DNA of 64,000 bases from Isoetes taiwanensis (Eukaryota; Streptophyta; Lycopodiopsida; Isoetales; Isoetaceae): NCBI GenBank assembly GCA_021234155.1, contig JAJEKV010000036.1:9253426-9317425 (forward strand), read 5' to 3'. Made by a program: the position numbers and the translations under genes. The notes beneath the pieces are model-generated. The model was not told the DNA's origin, made no database searches, and saw only the letters and a program-made list of their open reading frames with translations. Positions 1 through 12,171 of the stretch are shown piece after piece (the first letter of the stretch is position 1; each line of letters begins with the position of its first letter).

Positions 1-2874
1 AGAATGGTTTCACAAAGAAAATGACTAAAATAAGTGGAATATATTGAAAAAAAGGTATAGTAATTTGGCTTAATATTTTTAATATTTTCTGTTGGCAACA
101 CCATAGAAATTTTTAGGATGATGTTTGGGTTAGTCTAGCTAAATGCTAGAAAGTATGAGAGGAAAAATGTGTACAGTTTAGCTAAACCACAGAAAGTTTT
201 GGGATTAATATCGAGCAAGTTTAGCTAAAGTTATTCTGGCTAATAAAAAATATGCGATTAGTAATTTATTCCCTGGTTGTAACATGTACATTTAATAAAA
301 TTCAGTTGTGGCTATTTGATGGAACAACGGTAAATAGTTATCCTTCTGCGATGTGGCATTATGGCACAATGTTATGAAAATAAAATTTGTTATATCAACT
401 TACAAAGATATGTCATCCTACAAAAATTAGGATGCCATCACTTTTGAGGTTCACCTTGATGTGCCCTTCAAGATTCTACAACAATAGAATAGAATAGAAA
501 GCAAATAGTAAAAATAAATTACTTGAGCTTTGCATCTTCAAAACTGAAGAACATGTTGGAACTTCTGTCATTAACAATTGATAAAGCCAAAAGTTGCCAA
601 CTAATGAACCTTCGCCATTGCTTAACTCCATAAACAAAATACTCCTCAATGTACATACATTTGACTTCACACAGTCGACTGTAAAATGGAATAAGTTGTG
701 CTTGAATTGAAAGATGCCTTTAATAGACAAACAAAGATAGACAACAAAAATCATATATCTTTGGTACTAGTTCATGTTTGACATTCTCGGTTCAAACTTT
801 AGATTGGACTATGAATGGGATTATATGACTCCAAGTTTAATTTAAATTTAGTTTGGTTTTTATATTTGTCTATACCCAAATAGGATACAGTCTTTAACTT
901 AATACAAAGGAAAAAGATTAGCCACCAATCGCAGTCTAATAAGACTAAGCTTAAATAAAAACCTAATGAGTCTTATCTTGCTAAAGCCTTCTGGTGTGCT
1001 TCTTGCTAGTTCCTATTTTTAATCTGTCTATAGCAAGTCATTTATATTTTATTATATGGAACAGAGAAAGTACATAAAAGACAAACGTAACAAAGCCCCT
1101 TGCATGGGCGGAATATCTGCGTAATCACACTAGTCTAGACTAACTAACCTAGTCGTCGTCTGCAATGCCTTTATAGGCCCAGCCACATACGTTGTAGAAA
1201 CCTTATACCCTGCCTATAGAGTCGAATTCCTGGTCAAATTCGTCGTCAAACTTGCTTCTGTGAGAGATGTCCATCAAGCAACTTCAAAGCTAAAGCCAGC
1301 AGAAATCCTCTTGTAATCGATGCCATGCTTGGTTCTATCCGCCTCACACCGATGTCGCCAAACACACCATAATGCAATAGCTATCAATGACCTTTTAAGC
1401 TTAGAGATCCTAAGCATAACTACATTTGGTCAAGCAAGATCTTGAGTTGTAAGTCCAAGTATGGGTGTCACCCAATTCCAAAATACTTTTCTTAGTTTCT
1501 TGTATTCCAACACAAGTCTATCAGATAGAAACCTTGTTGTAGATTAGATATCAGATGTTTGCTCTCTAATATCCAATAAGGATGTAGAAAAGCTTGAGAA
1601 TGTATTGACAAATATGTAATCTGTTGTGGCATTCAAAAAGTTTTTTTTTTTTTTTTTTTTTTTTTTGAAAGAGGATGGATGCTTTGAAGAGAAATAGGTC
1701 ATAGATGCTATTTGAAGTCTTTGTGCAATTTTGATATGATATAAGATACAGTCCGGTTGTATTGCATAGTATTTAGTCCTATACATTGGATGGTATTGAG
1801 CTATACTCTTCATTTTGTGGTAAACCTTAAATGATTCTCTTACAAGATGGTCTACAGCCACATATGAGCACAAGGAAAGTGCATAAATTACTGCTTACTA
1901 TTGCCTCCATAATAATGCATTATGAAGATTAAACCTTATGTAAGTTGTGTTCTCATCTATATTCAAATTAATTGAAAAGGATGTTTTTGACATTATGAGG
2001 ATGGCTGCGAATTCAGAATAGGAAATGCAGATTACATGCATTATAGAATATGAAGTTCGTCTCGTTGCACTCTCCAAGGGGCTCTATATTTACACTGGTG
2101 CATGCACTTGTAATTGGAATGGTTATTAGAACAATGATTATTTGGTGACCAGTATAGGTTTGGTTCAAATTTGTATTTTGAATGGACCATCAAAAATATT
2201 TTGTTTAGGAAGTTCAGGAACATCTTCTTTGTAAGCTCAAGGAGAATTGAGTAGCTTGAGGCAGGCTATCACAGTTAGTAACCTCTTTGTATATCTAAGT
2301 TCTAATTTAGAGGATTCTCATGTGGCTTGTCCAAACAGGACAAAGCAAACTTGAATGCCAAGTAAGACAGACCATAACATTCTTGTTTTTGCTGACAACT
2401 CATTCAGTATCCTATTCAGATTACACAAATTACCCCTTGAGTGTCCTTGATACGTTTCAAAATTTGGAATGAGGAATGCACCATATTAGTTGGAAATTAG
2501 GGTGGACTGAACTTTCACACTTGAAGAAAATTCATCCTATCACCCAAGATATGATGAAGACATATAAGTGATACAAGGAATCTATGGCTCTTTAGGTCGA
2601 TATGATCAGATAGTAAGACAACAAAACTACAAACAGATTTAGGAATTTTCACTCTAGCTGTTACTTCATATTCCCATAATGGATATGGTGTGTTGAAGCT
2701 ACTTTAGAGATTATTTCTTGGCTTGCTATACCTTGGTATTAAGTAGAAGCTTGAAGGGTCCAAATAAAGGATTCAAAGATGAGGTCCAACAAATGATTCA
2801 AAATAGACGTAGAGACAGATATAAAATTCAAATTTGAATTTATAGTGGAAAATCGGAAGGGTTACCTATATTAT
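1..2874. other. AT-rich intergenic DNA, no gene recognised
   Basis: I see no convincing coding exon, RNA gene or element terminus here. Open frames are short and look like ordinary AT-rich background. The only conspicuous simple sequence is a T-run of more than 25 bases near 1640-1666. It could be the reversed poly-A tail of an old retroposon, but no target duplication could be seen around it. Confidence 0.5.
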
Positions 2875-4360
2875 TGCCCCGTTGAATTTGCCAAGGCTTT
2901 TGATATAGTACCTCGAGAAAAGTTGTGGGCAAGATTGCGACAGTTGGGGGTCCCTACAGAGTTGTAGAATGTGATGTACAGTCTATATGAGGCATGCTCA
3001 TGTCTAATGATGTATAGATCTCCTAGCTCACACTCCACAGGACATACAGTGCCACCTCGATGCCCTAGATATTCTGCTAGGCCACTGACATACTCGTCAA
3101 CCTCGCCAAGAATAAGATGGTCCTCATATCATCCTCATATCAGCCGAGACCTCCCTCCTTCAGTTGCTAGAGGCAGAATCTGAAAGTGAGACCCACCTAA
3201 GGTATTTGGGTTTGGAGTTTCTTTCTACCATGTACTAGGACACTTCCATCCAGTTAAGAGCGACACGGGCTGGAAGGCACTGTATGCAATGCAAAACAAC
3301 AGCAGTAGAGTAGAGCTGCATGATTGGGCACATCAATCTAACATGTTTAAAGTCTTGGTGGAACCTGTCCTTCTATATGGGTCAAAGTCTGGGGCCCATT
3401 AGTATCCCTTACTACCTGGAATGATTTGGAGCAGGTGCAAAAAACCTTCTTGGCATAAGCACGGGAGTGAAGCCCATAGTCCCATATCAAATTCTATTGC
3501 AGGAGACAGGTTTCTTGCCTCTTCAGAGGGCAGCCCTAGATTGCCACATCGTCTACTTTCAGAAGGTGGTCAAGAGGACAATGCTCGTCTCCCGAATTTG
3601 GCTTATACCATAGCAATGAAACTGCAACATTTCAAGGCCTGCTGGAGGGAAAAAAAGAGCTCAGCATTGGTTAGGTGGAATGTATAGGAGCACATATGCA
3701 TGTGCAAACAAAGGCAGATTACCATAGCCTGAGGCAGCACCTCGACGTTTGCTTCCTCAGCAAGCTTTGGGATGCCAACGCTCTTGAACAGGTCAAGACA
3801 GCATGTTATCAATACCACATGAATATCACATTCAAACGGGGCCACAACATTACCTGCGTACCCATCTGTCTATGAAGAAGCACAAATTTATTGCCTCGAT
3901 TCGCACAGGTACATGCCGTCTCTGAATCGCGATAGCCGTGCCAGGACAGGGTTTGTCAGTGCTGTCAGGGGGGGAGCCATTGCAGATGAGCACCCTGCAG
4001 AGCTGTCCAGTATATGAACAAATCTGGACATGCTACGCTGAGTTGGTCAGGCTCGACCTGCATGTGCTATTGAACACGGCTTTGGTATGGATGTTGGGAT
4101 CGTATCTTTAGGAGGTCATAGATATGCAAACTCAACTATGGCTTCGGACACTCACCTGATATATACATATGTTTCATTATGTATAATCGTATATTTGTTT
4201 GTCAGCATTCTTATTATTGCCACAGTGTTTTCCGCGAAAACCCTTCAGGGCAGGGGCTTTTTAATCTGACAGTAATAAGTCTGTTGCACCCTTTATTGGG
4301 TCCCATGGCCGATTGGACACTGTGGACGATAAAATTAAATCAAATCAATTCAATTAATTT
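2875..4360 (+). mobile_element. Decayed LINE (non-LTR retrotransposon), RT and 3' end
   Basis: Translation in shifting frames gives typical non-LTR RT pieces. FAKAFDIVPREKLWARLRQL near 2890-2950 matches the RT segment with the catalytic Asp. LVEPVLLYGSK near 3355-3385 matches the conserved LPVLLYG region after the RT core, and the following 300 bases match the downstream thumb-like region. Near 4300 the text encodes GPMADWTLWTIKL and runs into an AAATTAAATC-rich tail, like the 3' end of such elements. Stops and frameshifts occur throughout, so it is a dead copy. The 5' half (endonuclease, ORF1) is not visible. The clade is uncertain (RTE/Jockey/CR1-like rather than L1). Confidence 0.7.
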
Positions 4361-5981
4361 TAATTTCAATAGCATGCAATTCCATGGCGTGCCGCTTTAG
4401 TGACAGCGTCTATCTTGATAAGCGTGGATCTTAAAGGTTGACATGCTCAAGAGGTTTCTGATATTCCAAATATAAAATAATGTTGTGGGAACCCTTCCCA
4501 TTCTCTGTGGAAACCCTTCGTAGTTTTGGAATTGAAAACCCATCTACTTTCCGTGGAACCCTTCTTATGTTATAAGGAGACCCTTCCTACTTTGTAAACC
4601 TCACCCCTACCCCCCCCCCCCACCCAAACCCCCAAAAAAAAAAGAAAGAAAAAAAAACCACTATAATTAAGCCTTGTGCAAAAAAAAAAAAGGGTTGGGC
4701 GAGGGCAATTCTCAACTAATGGGTTGAGTCCTAATGCTGCTAGTAGTATAGCCATTGGAATATTTATACTGCTATAGCATAGTAATGTTCTCCTAAAACT
4801 CTCTATATAGAATTTCTTTGAGCATGACAAGAAAGGCACCAAATGTCTATTCCTTCCAAACAAAATAGCTATGAGATTATGAGATTGAGATCCTTTTATA
4901 GTTTTTGGGTGTATGGTCAAATAAACATGTGGTATACTTGGATGCACCCTAGTAGTAATGGTTGTGCTAGCTTTATTATATGGTCCCATTTTGTGGATGG
5001 TAAGATCCATTATATTCTATATAGATGGAGTAGAATAAGGTTTTACCATATGTTAATGAAGATGCTCATAAGCACAAACTAAGGTAATCTATAGATGGAG
5101 TACGAAGGAAAGATTTAGCATATGCTGATAGCATGGATGCTCATAAGCACATAGTAAGGTCATCTTTAATATATTATGTTCTATATGATTATCTAAATGG
5201 GTTTCAAAATCTCTAAAATTATATCCATGAAGTTGATTGGACAATCAAAGGTGTAGGGAAAGATGTGTTATGGATAATCTTGTTATAATTTGTGGACCGA
5301 AACCCTAAGATGCAATATAACAAAGACCCAAAGGATTAATAGAAGACCTAATGAAGATCCAAAAATTTGGTGGTGATGAAAATTTCGAACAAAAAATAAT
5401 TGAAATATTGCCAATTACGAAATCACTCACAACGATAGTCTTGTATTGATCTATTTATGTGGAAAATTTAATCTTCCGCGTCCGACATAGAATCTTGAGA
5501 GTGATCTGAAAGAAGATAATGAGTAAGTTGAGGAGCAAAAACAAGAAGCGTATAAACTATACATAAGAAGCTCATCACTTGAAACTTCCACATTGCCCCA
5601 TTCACCACCTCATCAAATAACCAACATCCCTCCGAGTTCAAGACATTAGATCGTCATTAAAACTTTGCAAGTGCAAGTTTTCTGGTAATGCTGAAAAATG
5701 CAAGCTCAATCGCCTGCAGAATTATAAGTCTCAAACTCTTTTTCCGCATTCATCCTAGAGTGTTGTGATCCATTAGGTAACAAGGGAGCCATTAAAGAAT
5801 TTGTGTTCTACTAACTTCAAGAAATGTTTCACGTATGAGAACAAACGTCAAGGAATCATTCTTCTTGTATAATGAATTTACATGGCTTTACACCAGGCAA
5901 CACCTAGATATCTTTTCTTCCTTTGACTACACCGGTCCCATATTGTACATCCAATTCTTCCAAAGGTTCTTATACTCATTG
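4361..5981. other. Intergenic region between the LINE and the WAT1-type gene
   Basis: No gene is recognised. A short C-tract lies at about 4609-4622, next to A-rich runs. A local tandem duplication of about 70 bases sits at 5021-5163: ATAGATGGAGTA followed further on by GATGCTCATAAGCACA occurs twice with modest divergence. The right end should hold the 3' UTR and polyadenylation signals of the minus-strand gene ending at 5982, but I could not place a cleavage site. Confidence 0.4.
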
Positions 5982-8785
5982 TTAAGATTCCGACCAAGAT
6001 CTGGATATGGGAAGTGTTCCATTGCCAGAATGCATTGGTCTTTTTTGATGCAGTAATTTGAAGAGTGTATCTGAATTGGAACCTGTTTTGATAAGATGTG
6101 ATAGATTTCTGTAAGACCGATCCCCTTCCATGCGCCCCCACGTCACACAATACAGACCACCAATGATGAGAGCTCCTCCTAATATGCTGATATTGCCAAG
6201 ACTAAGAGCAATCAGTAGGGATAGCATGAAGCAGATTATTAAACAACTCAGACAAGAAAGCACCGTGGGAGAACATAATCTATAAGGAAATCTATATTAT
6301 ATCCAATGCTTACCTTCCTGCATATATTGTGCTCCGCATGAAAATCCTTGATAGCACTGAAGAGGCTAAAGGCTGTAAGGGCATGTATAATGCAACTAAA
6401 GAAGCCCCAAGAATCTTATTTGACCAGGTCAGCAACCAATAGTTTAATGCAGATGCAATAAGTCCCTGAGAAACAAAAACAAATCAGGAGCATATGAGGG
6501 ACATGCTTTTTTTATAAGAAGAGCTTATCAGTTCTCAAAATTAATTACCCCATAGAGTACAGAAAATACTTCGGAGTTGGTGAGTACCCAATCAGATGGG
6601 CCATTAGCAATAAAAAAGCTCGTAAAAAGCATAAGACCTGCTCCAAATAGATAAGAATATGCGGTGACTGATAGAGCTGCAGGGTACCTTGCCAGCACTC
6701 GTACCTGTATTGGTGACATAAAAGCCCACTCTGTTATGACTTTTTGCAGCATTGTGCACATTCTTATCTGTTTTCAGCTGACATACCTGATAAGCTAAAT
6801 ATACTGCCATACAAAATGTGTTTCCAATTAAGCAGATGATGCCAATGTGCCACATATCTATTCCTAAGTCTACAAGTACTGCTACAACCCATCCAACAGG
6901 CTCTGGTGAAGGCTTTCCTTCCATTGCCCCTGGTAAATCAATGCCTAAAAAGCCATTTCCTACAACTGCAGGTCCTTTATATATTGCCATGACAAATGCT
7001 CCAGAGACGCAGAGGAGGACACCACCAAGCTTTGCCATTCCATCTAATCTCTTCAAGTTCAAAGCCTCTGCACTGGAAAATAAGCATACTCATTGTTTGT
7101 TATGTTCTGGTAACAGGGGAAAAGAAAATATAGGAAGACAATGCTTCACCTAACCCAGCTTAAGGTACTGATTACATTCGGGTGGCACAAGGTGAAAATG
7201 ATCAAACCCAGCGGAAAGTGAGATTGAAACAGGCAATCCATAGTACAAAAGCAGTTATTTATTAGGCATTTCCTTTTGCCATTCCATGTTCTTTCAAAAG
7301 CAGGCCAGCCTCAGTTCTTTTATTCCAGCATCCTTGCTTGCAGTTTTAGTCTCCCTTTGTTTTCCATTCACTAACTTTATCACTCAAGTCTTATTGCATT
7401 CAAGCTGTATATCACAGCTTACTGCACGTCTAAATGCAAAGCTATATGGATGCCTTTGAAAGTTGAAGTGCAATCACCCTTGATAATCAGTAAACATCAT
7501 GTCATTCTCTGTACTTGTACAAGGAAATGATTCACATCAGAAACAAATTCAAATCAGAAGCAACAGTACACTCTGATCTCACCAACCCATTAATTGAAGA
7601 TTGCAAATGAAATGGTGATTTCAATTTAGGCATTAGTAACCATGTGCAAGTTACTCCATTCTCATTGGGATAGTCCTTGTTTCCCCATGCTTGGAATATA
7701 TGTTAAGCATCATTTTAACATTACAAACAAACATGTGTCCTGACTCAGAATCAGATCTTATAAGTGCATGCGTATGCTTTCAGGCAAACGTACATGTATG
7801 CCTCAGCCACTGAAAAGTACTCACCGCATTAAAAGAGCTAAAACAAAGGTAAAAACAGGGATAGCTGGTTGCACTGCCGCTGCATATGCGGGAGATGTCA
7901 AATTCAGACCAATCATAAAGAGTAGCTGATTAGCATAAATCCTGCAAATAATAGCTTATTGTCATTAGCTAATACCAACAAAGACAAGGAAAATATTATC
8001 ATAGGAACACTTACCCTGTGAGACCAAGAAGGAAGAAAGAGAATAGCAAGTGCTTTGTTAAAGGAGGACGAATTCTCCTGACAGCATCCAAAAGATTGGA
8101 GGAATAAGAAATGGAAATTTGACTACACGTCAAACAAAATGTGATACTTTTCCAACAAGATGCAAGTAATAAGATTCCGGTTTATTATGGGTAAAAGCAC
8201 GGATGTAAGATGTTAAGAAAATGAGGAATCCATGGCACTATATTAAGAAAATGTACGTAGAACTTTAACGCAATATTTTCGTTGTATTCAATTTGTTACA
8301 AATTTTTCCTTGTAGAAATAATCGTCTCCAGTCAAATTATAGAAGTCTGTTGGTAGTTGAGACGTTAAAATATTATGCCCTCGGCTCAGCTGAAACCCAA
8401 AACCTACAGGTTTCAGTTACCAGCTATCAACCTTATGTAAGCAGAATTTTCTTCCCTTGACATTTGGTTGTGTGACCCTCAAAAAGCATTTGGTTGTGTG
8501 ACCCTCAAAAGAAAATGTAATCAGAAGATGCTTTTTACAATTAATATACCCGCATTTCTTGTTCCTAAACTGTTCTTAACTGGTTCCCTAGAACAAAATA
8601 ATATACCTGTCTGTGAAATAGGCAAAAGAACCAAGCACAACTACGGCAACCAAGTCCCGGAGAAGGCAGAATACTATTTGATTCATTCCGGCAGTAAGAG
8701 CGAGCTTGGTGATGACATGGTAGCCTCCAAAGTTGAGCTGCACCAAAGCAAGGGCAGCATGTGCCTTCCGTGCATCCCCTGCCAT
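5982..8785 (-). CDS. WAT1-related (EamA-type) membrane transporter, 7 exons
   Basis: The coding exons on the minus strand are 8607-8785, 8015-8077, 7825-7941, 6787-7072, 6549-6704, 6314-6465 and 5982-6186. Every junction has GT/AG ends and phases that match, giving 385 residues and a TAA stop. The protein opens [18 protein letters not shown] with [11 protein letters not shown] just after, followed by [61 protein letters not shown] and [14 protein letters not shown]. These are hallmarks of plant drug/metabolite exporters of the WAT1 (Walls Are Thin 1) group, nearest in memory to Arabidopsis At3g45870/At5g45370. The family has ten membrane helices in two EamA repeats; WAT1 itself sits in the tonoplast and affects auxin homeostasis. 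Substrate and membrane for this member are unknown. Length is normal and nothing is broken. The ATG at 8785 is chosen because it begins the conserved N-terminus. Confidence 0.93.
8462..8513. repeat. 26-bp perfect-looking tandem duplication in intron 1
   Basis: The segment CATTTGGTTGTGTGACCCTC plus a short A-rich end occurs twice back to back inside the first intron of the WAT1-type gene. It looks like recent slippage. No function is implied. Confidence 0.7.
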
Positions 8786-9109
8786 GCTTGTGGCTTGAGC
8801 TTTCTCTATAACACAGATGGTCTAAAGGTTCAGCATAATATCGTTACGTTCTCATCTCGGATCATTTCTTCAGTACTGCAGGGCATTTTGTGTCGGAAGA
8901 GATCTCCTGAAGAAAAGGAATGAGAGAATGCATCTGACTGAACCATTTGGGTCTTCTCTTCCATAATGGGGCCCTTTTTGATAAGAAAATCACCATACAT
9001 AGATAGTAGATCTACTTAAGCATACCTTTCTCCACTACATAAATATTAAGACTACTTTAAACATACCTATTTTTCTCTCTCTCTCTTTGGGTGTGAGGAA
9101 CTCAAACGA
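8786..9109. other. 5' flank of the WAT1-type gene
   Basis: On the minus strand this is the 5' UTR and promoter region of the transporter gene. It contains a CT-rich stretch (about 9068-9090) that reads as a GA-rich tract on the gene strand, a common feature of plant core promoters. No certain TATA box could be assigned. Confidence 0.35.
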
Positions 9110-9732
9110 TGCCTCTACTAGTCCATGAGTAAGTTCCTCATGGGTGGTTGAGCAATGGATGTTGAGTAACATGGGAAGTTTCTTGAACATATAGGGGTTG
9201 TACTTTCGAATTCATAGTGGATGTAGTAAGCTACCAATGGGTGATACATTGGATTTAGATGTATGTAAGCTCCCAATGGGTGATAGTTTGAAATTGGTAA
9301 TTGGAATGAATAAGAATATCAAGTGTTATGGAGTGTACTATATGTGAGTAGGCTGCTCATGGGTGATGCTTTGGAATTAGTAATAAGCATGAGTAAGCTC
9401 CTTATGGGTGGTTGAGCAGTAGATGCTGAGTAACATGGGAAGTTTCTTGAAAATATAGGGGTTGTACTTTAGAATTCATAGCAGTTGTCGTACGCTCCCA
9501 ATGGGTGATACTTTATAATTGGTAGTAGATGTGAGTAAACTTCCAATATAGTTTGAAATTGGTAGTTAGTGTAGTACATGTGAGTCAGCTTTTAATGGGT
9601 GAGACTTTGGAATTGATAGTAGGTATGAGTAAACTCCCAATGGGTGATACTTTGAAATTGGTAATAGGTGTGAGTAAGCTGCCAATATGTGATAGTTTGC
9701 AATTGGTAGTAGATGTTTGGTAGTAGGTGTGT
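9110..9732. repeat. Degenerate minisatellite, ~45-bp motif in a ~265-bp higher-order unit
   Basis: The motif GTAAGCTCCCAATGGGTGAT followed by ACTTTGAAATTGGTAGTAGG recurs about ten times with variation. A longer block containing GTAACATGGGAAGTTTCTTG occurs at about 9170 and again at about 9430, so the array also has a longer period near 265 bases. No coding potential is apparent. The solo LTR inserted at its right edge. Confidence 0.7.
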
Positions 9733-10085
9733 ATGCGAGGTGGGGCCAAACCAAGGTAACAAAGGAATATCCCCATAGGTGGGAATACTATGAGCAGGCA
9801 CGTTTCTGTCCAAACCGAGGCGAGGCCTCGGCCGGAGGCCGGGGTTGAGCCGAGCAATAGTACCAAGGATGTCCAAACCAAGGCGAGGCCCCGGAGGGGT
9901 TGAGCCGAGGAAGGGTGCAAAAGAAAAGGGCTCGGCCGTCAGGCCGGGCCCTTTTCTAGTTAATTAATGTAATTTTAGCATAGCTAACTTTAACCCTTTT
10001 TGGTCTAATTTATGATGGCTAAAATACCCTTGGTAACGTGTCATGGTATTTGTATGTATAGCATGTAAATACGTGGAACGTCACA
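9733..10085. mobile_element. Solo LTR with 5-bp target-site duplication
   Basis: The block begins ATGCGAGGTGGGG and ends GGAACGTCACA. It is flanked by TGTGT on both sides (9728-9732 and 10086-10090), as expected for a solo LTR left by recombination. Its right 130 bases resemble the outer end of the large LTR at 61158-62797: both hold TTAGCATAGCTAA, then about 100 bases later AAATACGTGGAACGTCACA. The left half contains a GC-rich tandem duplication of about 60 bases (GAGGCGAGGCC with GGGGTTGAGCCGAG, twice at 9795-9915). With its ends, the 353-bp size fits a small LTR. Orientation is uncertain; if it matches the large LTR it is on the minus strand. Confidence 0.75.
9922..9957. repeat. 16-bp-stem hairpin inside the solo LTR
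   Basis: AGAAAAGGGCTCGGCC (9922-9937) pairs with GGCCGGGCCCTTTTCT (9942-9957) around a 4-base loop. All 16 pairs form apart from one G-T wobble. Such a stem may act in transcript termination or polyadenylation of the LTR, but that is inference. Confidence 0.85.
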
Positions 10086-10090
10086 TGTGT

Positions 10091-10330
10091 TGCAGATCCT
10101 TCAAAGCCAAGCTAAAATTATGCGTCTACAAATGCCAGGTTCTGATAAACAACTTACCATTCTTCAATATGTAGACGTTATATTTGTTCTACTCAAAACA
10201 TCTCAAAACGGCCTCAACTCTTTCCTAGATTGCATGAAGACCTTTGATAATGTTTCAAGAGTCAAATTAAACCTTCAAAAGTGTAGTATTCTCTGGGAGA
10301 AACCAATGGACACTGGCCGGGGATATGCTT
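10091..10330 (+). mobile_element. L1-like LINE, RT palm fragment (first piece)
   Basis: The frame gives ILQYVDVIFVLLKTS followed by a segment ending SRVKLNLQKCSILW. This matches the LINE RT block with the catalytic ADD box and the downstream SGLKLN-type motif. The catalytic ADD appears as VDV, so the enzyme would be dead. The fragment starts immediately after the solo-LTR target duplication, so its 5' part lies outside or was lost. Its continuation is at 11590. Confidence 0.7.
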
Positions 10331-11589
10331 TCAGAATATGGCCGCTGTTCTTGAATCTTTCCTCTGCTTGTCCATACCTGACCGGGTGAGAATGGGTTCT
10401 CCTGCTTCGTCCATGTGATGTGAGTTTAGATTGGAATTACATAGCTCTTAGCAAGCATTTGAAAAATTGTTTGTGCCTCAGAGCTTCAGCTTCCGTGCTT
10501 GTGTGCTTAAGGCTCAGCTGTTTCTCTTATGTTGGGCTAATGCTGTGAGCTTTTGAACAATATTTGAGCTTGATTTTTCAGTTCTAGCTATTGTCCAATT
10601 TTATGGTAGACTTAGATTTTAAACTGCACTCAATGCAGAGGAAGGCCGCACTCCTTGCGGTTCGCAGCTGCACTTACTGCATCTACAGAATCAGGGCATG
10701 CCATTATATCATGGAATACTGGACCTTTCAGGTTGCTTGCTCTGGTATTCAAATTCTAACAAGAGCTGTAGTTTATCTTGGCTTAATACAACCTAATGGA
10801 TGGGAAGACAGTGGCACAGCTAGGGATGGACTCATTGTGCCTATATTTGGAATATAGGCCTATTGGGTTTAGTTTTGGCTGTAATATTGTTGGCTTATAC
10901 TTTGGACTGCATTTTGGCTGAGCTAGTCTACAGTTCGTCCATCCCTATCCCGGCAAGGGGAAATATGTTTGGATTTATACAATCAAACTAAAATCTGAAG
11001 ATTCATTTCATGAAAACATCTTGCTCTTGATAAAATCAATTTGGTTAGTGGCTATAGGCTAAATGGATAAGCAGAGCAAAGAAGAAGGCCATAAAAAGAA
11101 GCCTTGAGCAGGAGACCATGGTCTCTTTATCATCCTGGAGATATGGCCTATGCTAGTGTGTGGAGGAGTATTAGGAGAGCAAATAGACCGCCTCCTTGAG
11201 GAAAGCTTGTATGAGTTCTTGCAAAGCAGGAAGATGGAGTCACGAAGTACAGGATTGGAAAGGGGTATCGAGCTCTTATAGTACTGCAATGCAGGATGAC
11301 TTCCAGGTCAAGTTAACGCATGGTATGATGTTTTCTCTGCTAAGCTTTCCATTTGCTTGCATTCATTGGTGGTGGAGCTTCAAAGGGCCATGCTTGCAGA
11401 ATTTATATAGTGGCTTTGTTCGAATTGAAGGGACAATACTGCTCTTTAGACTCTTATCTTGGATTGGTGTGATACTGTCACTATTTTTTCCATCTGGTAG
11501 ACCATTATTCTTGAAAGTATTTTTATCTGCCCTATTGTGGAGCCTCCTCCAATAAGGACATGTACCCTAGGTTTACTATCAACAGAAAA
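10331..11589. other. Unassigned insert separating two LINE pieces
   Basis: About 1.25 kb splits the LINE reading between the RT palm fragment and its downstream part. I recognise no protein motif, terminal repeat or RNA gene here. The two flanking pieces belong in this order in one LINE, so the stretch is probably a later insertion, but no target duplication was found. Confidence 0.4.
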
Positions 11590-12171
11590 CTAAAAAAGCT
11601 TGCCTACAAACTATGTTGTCACTCTTCTAGGGCTTCCTCTTGCTATACATCTCTCGAACAAGGATGCCTGGAGCCGAATTGTCTCCAGGATCAAAACTAA
11701 ACTCAATACTATTTCCATCAACCTCTCTTTTGCTAGTAGATCTCTTATAGCCAACTCTGTCTTAGCCAGTACCTATAAATATTTCTCCTCTATGCTCATT
11801 GCCAACAAGGAAACCTACGATAGCATTGAAAGGTGTCTTAGAGACTATTTGTGGGATGGAATGCATTATGTTAATTGGGATGAAATATTATCCATGCCAA
11901 AAAGAAAGGGGGTCTTGGTTTTAAGTCTCAGGGGCTAAGTATATCTGGAAGGTCATTAGTGGAGGTCAATCTCCTGCAATGGAATTTATAAACTACTGGC
12001 TTGGAATCAGTAGACCCTTAGGGATGAAGAAATATCAGCATCACCTCCCTAACTCGGCTTATCATGAGAGTGGTAAGAGGGGTTAATGAATGTCAGGAAT
12101 CTAGAGCCCTGAGCTGGCAAATTAAAAACTCGGATAAATATAAAGTGGCCTTAGGGTATGATTATATTGCG
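11590..12171 (+). mobile_element. L1-like LINE, post-RT fragment (second piece)
   Basis: The translation includes LLGLPLAIHLSNKDAWSRIV, then SFASRSLIANSVLASTYKY and CLRDYLWDG. After a one-base frameshift near 11910 it gives the hallmark GGLGFKSQGAKYIWKV. This is the conserved region that follows the RT core in plant L1-type LINEs. It continues the fragment at 10091-10330. The reading becomes uncertain after about 12065 and is cut at 12172 by the left direct repeat of the Penelope-like element. Confidence 0.75.

Noticed and set aside
1640-1666. Long T-run as the tail of a recent retroposon.
   Set aside because: No matching target duplication could be found on its two sides.
6818-7153. Plus-strand ORF opposite the WAT1-type exons.
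   Set aside because: It is a shadow of the real minus-strand exon 4 and has no protein features of its own.
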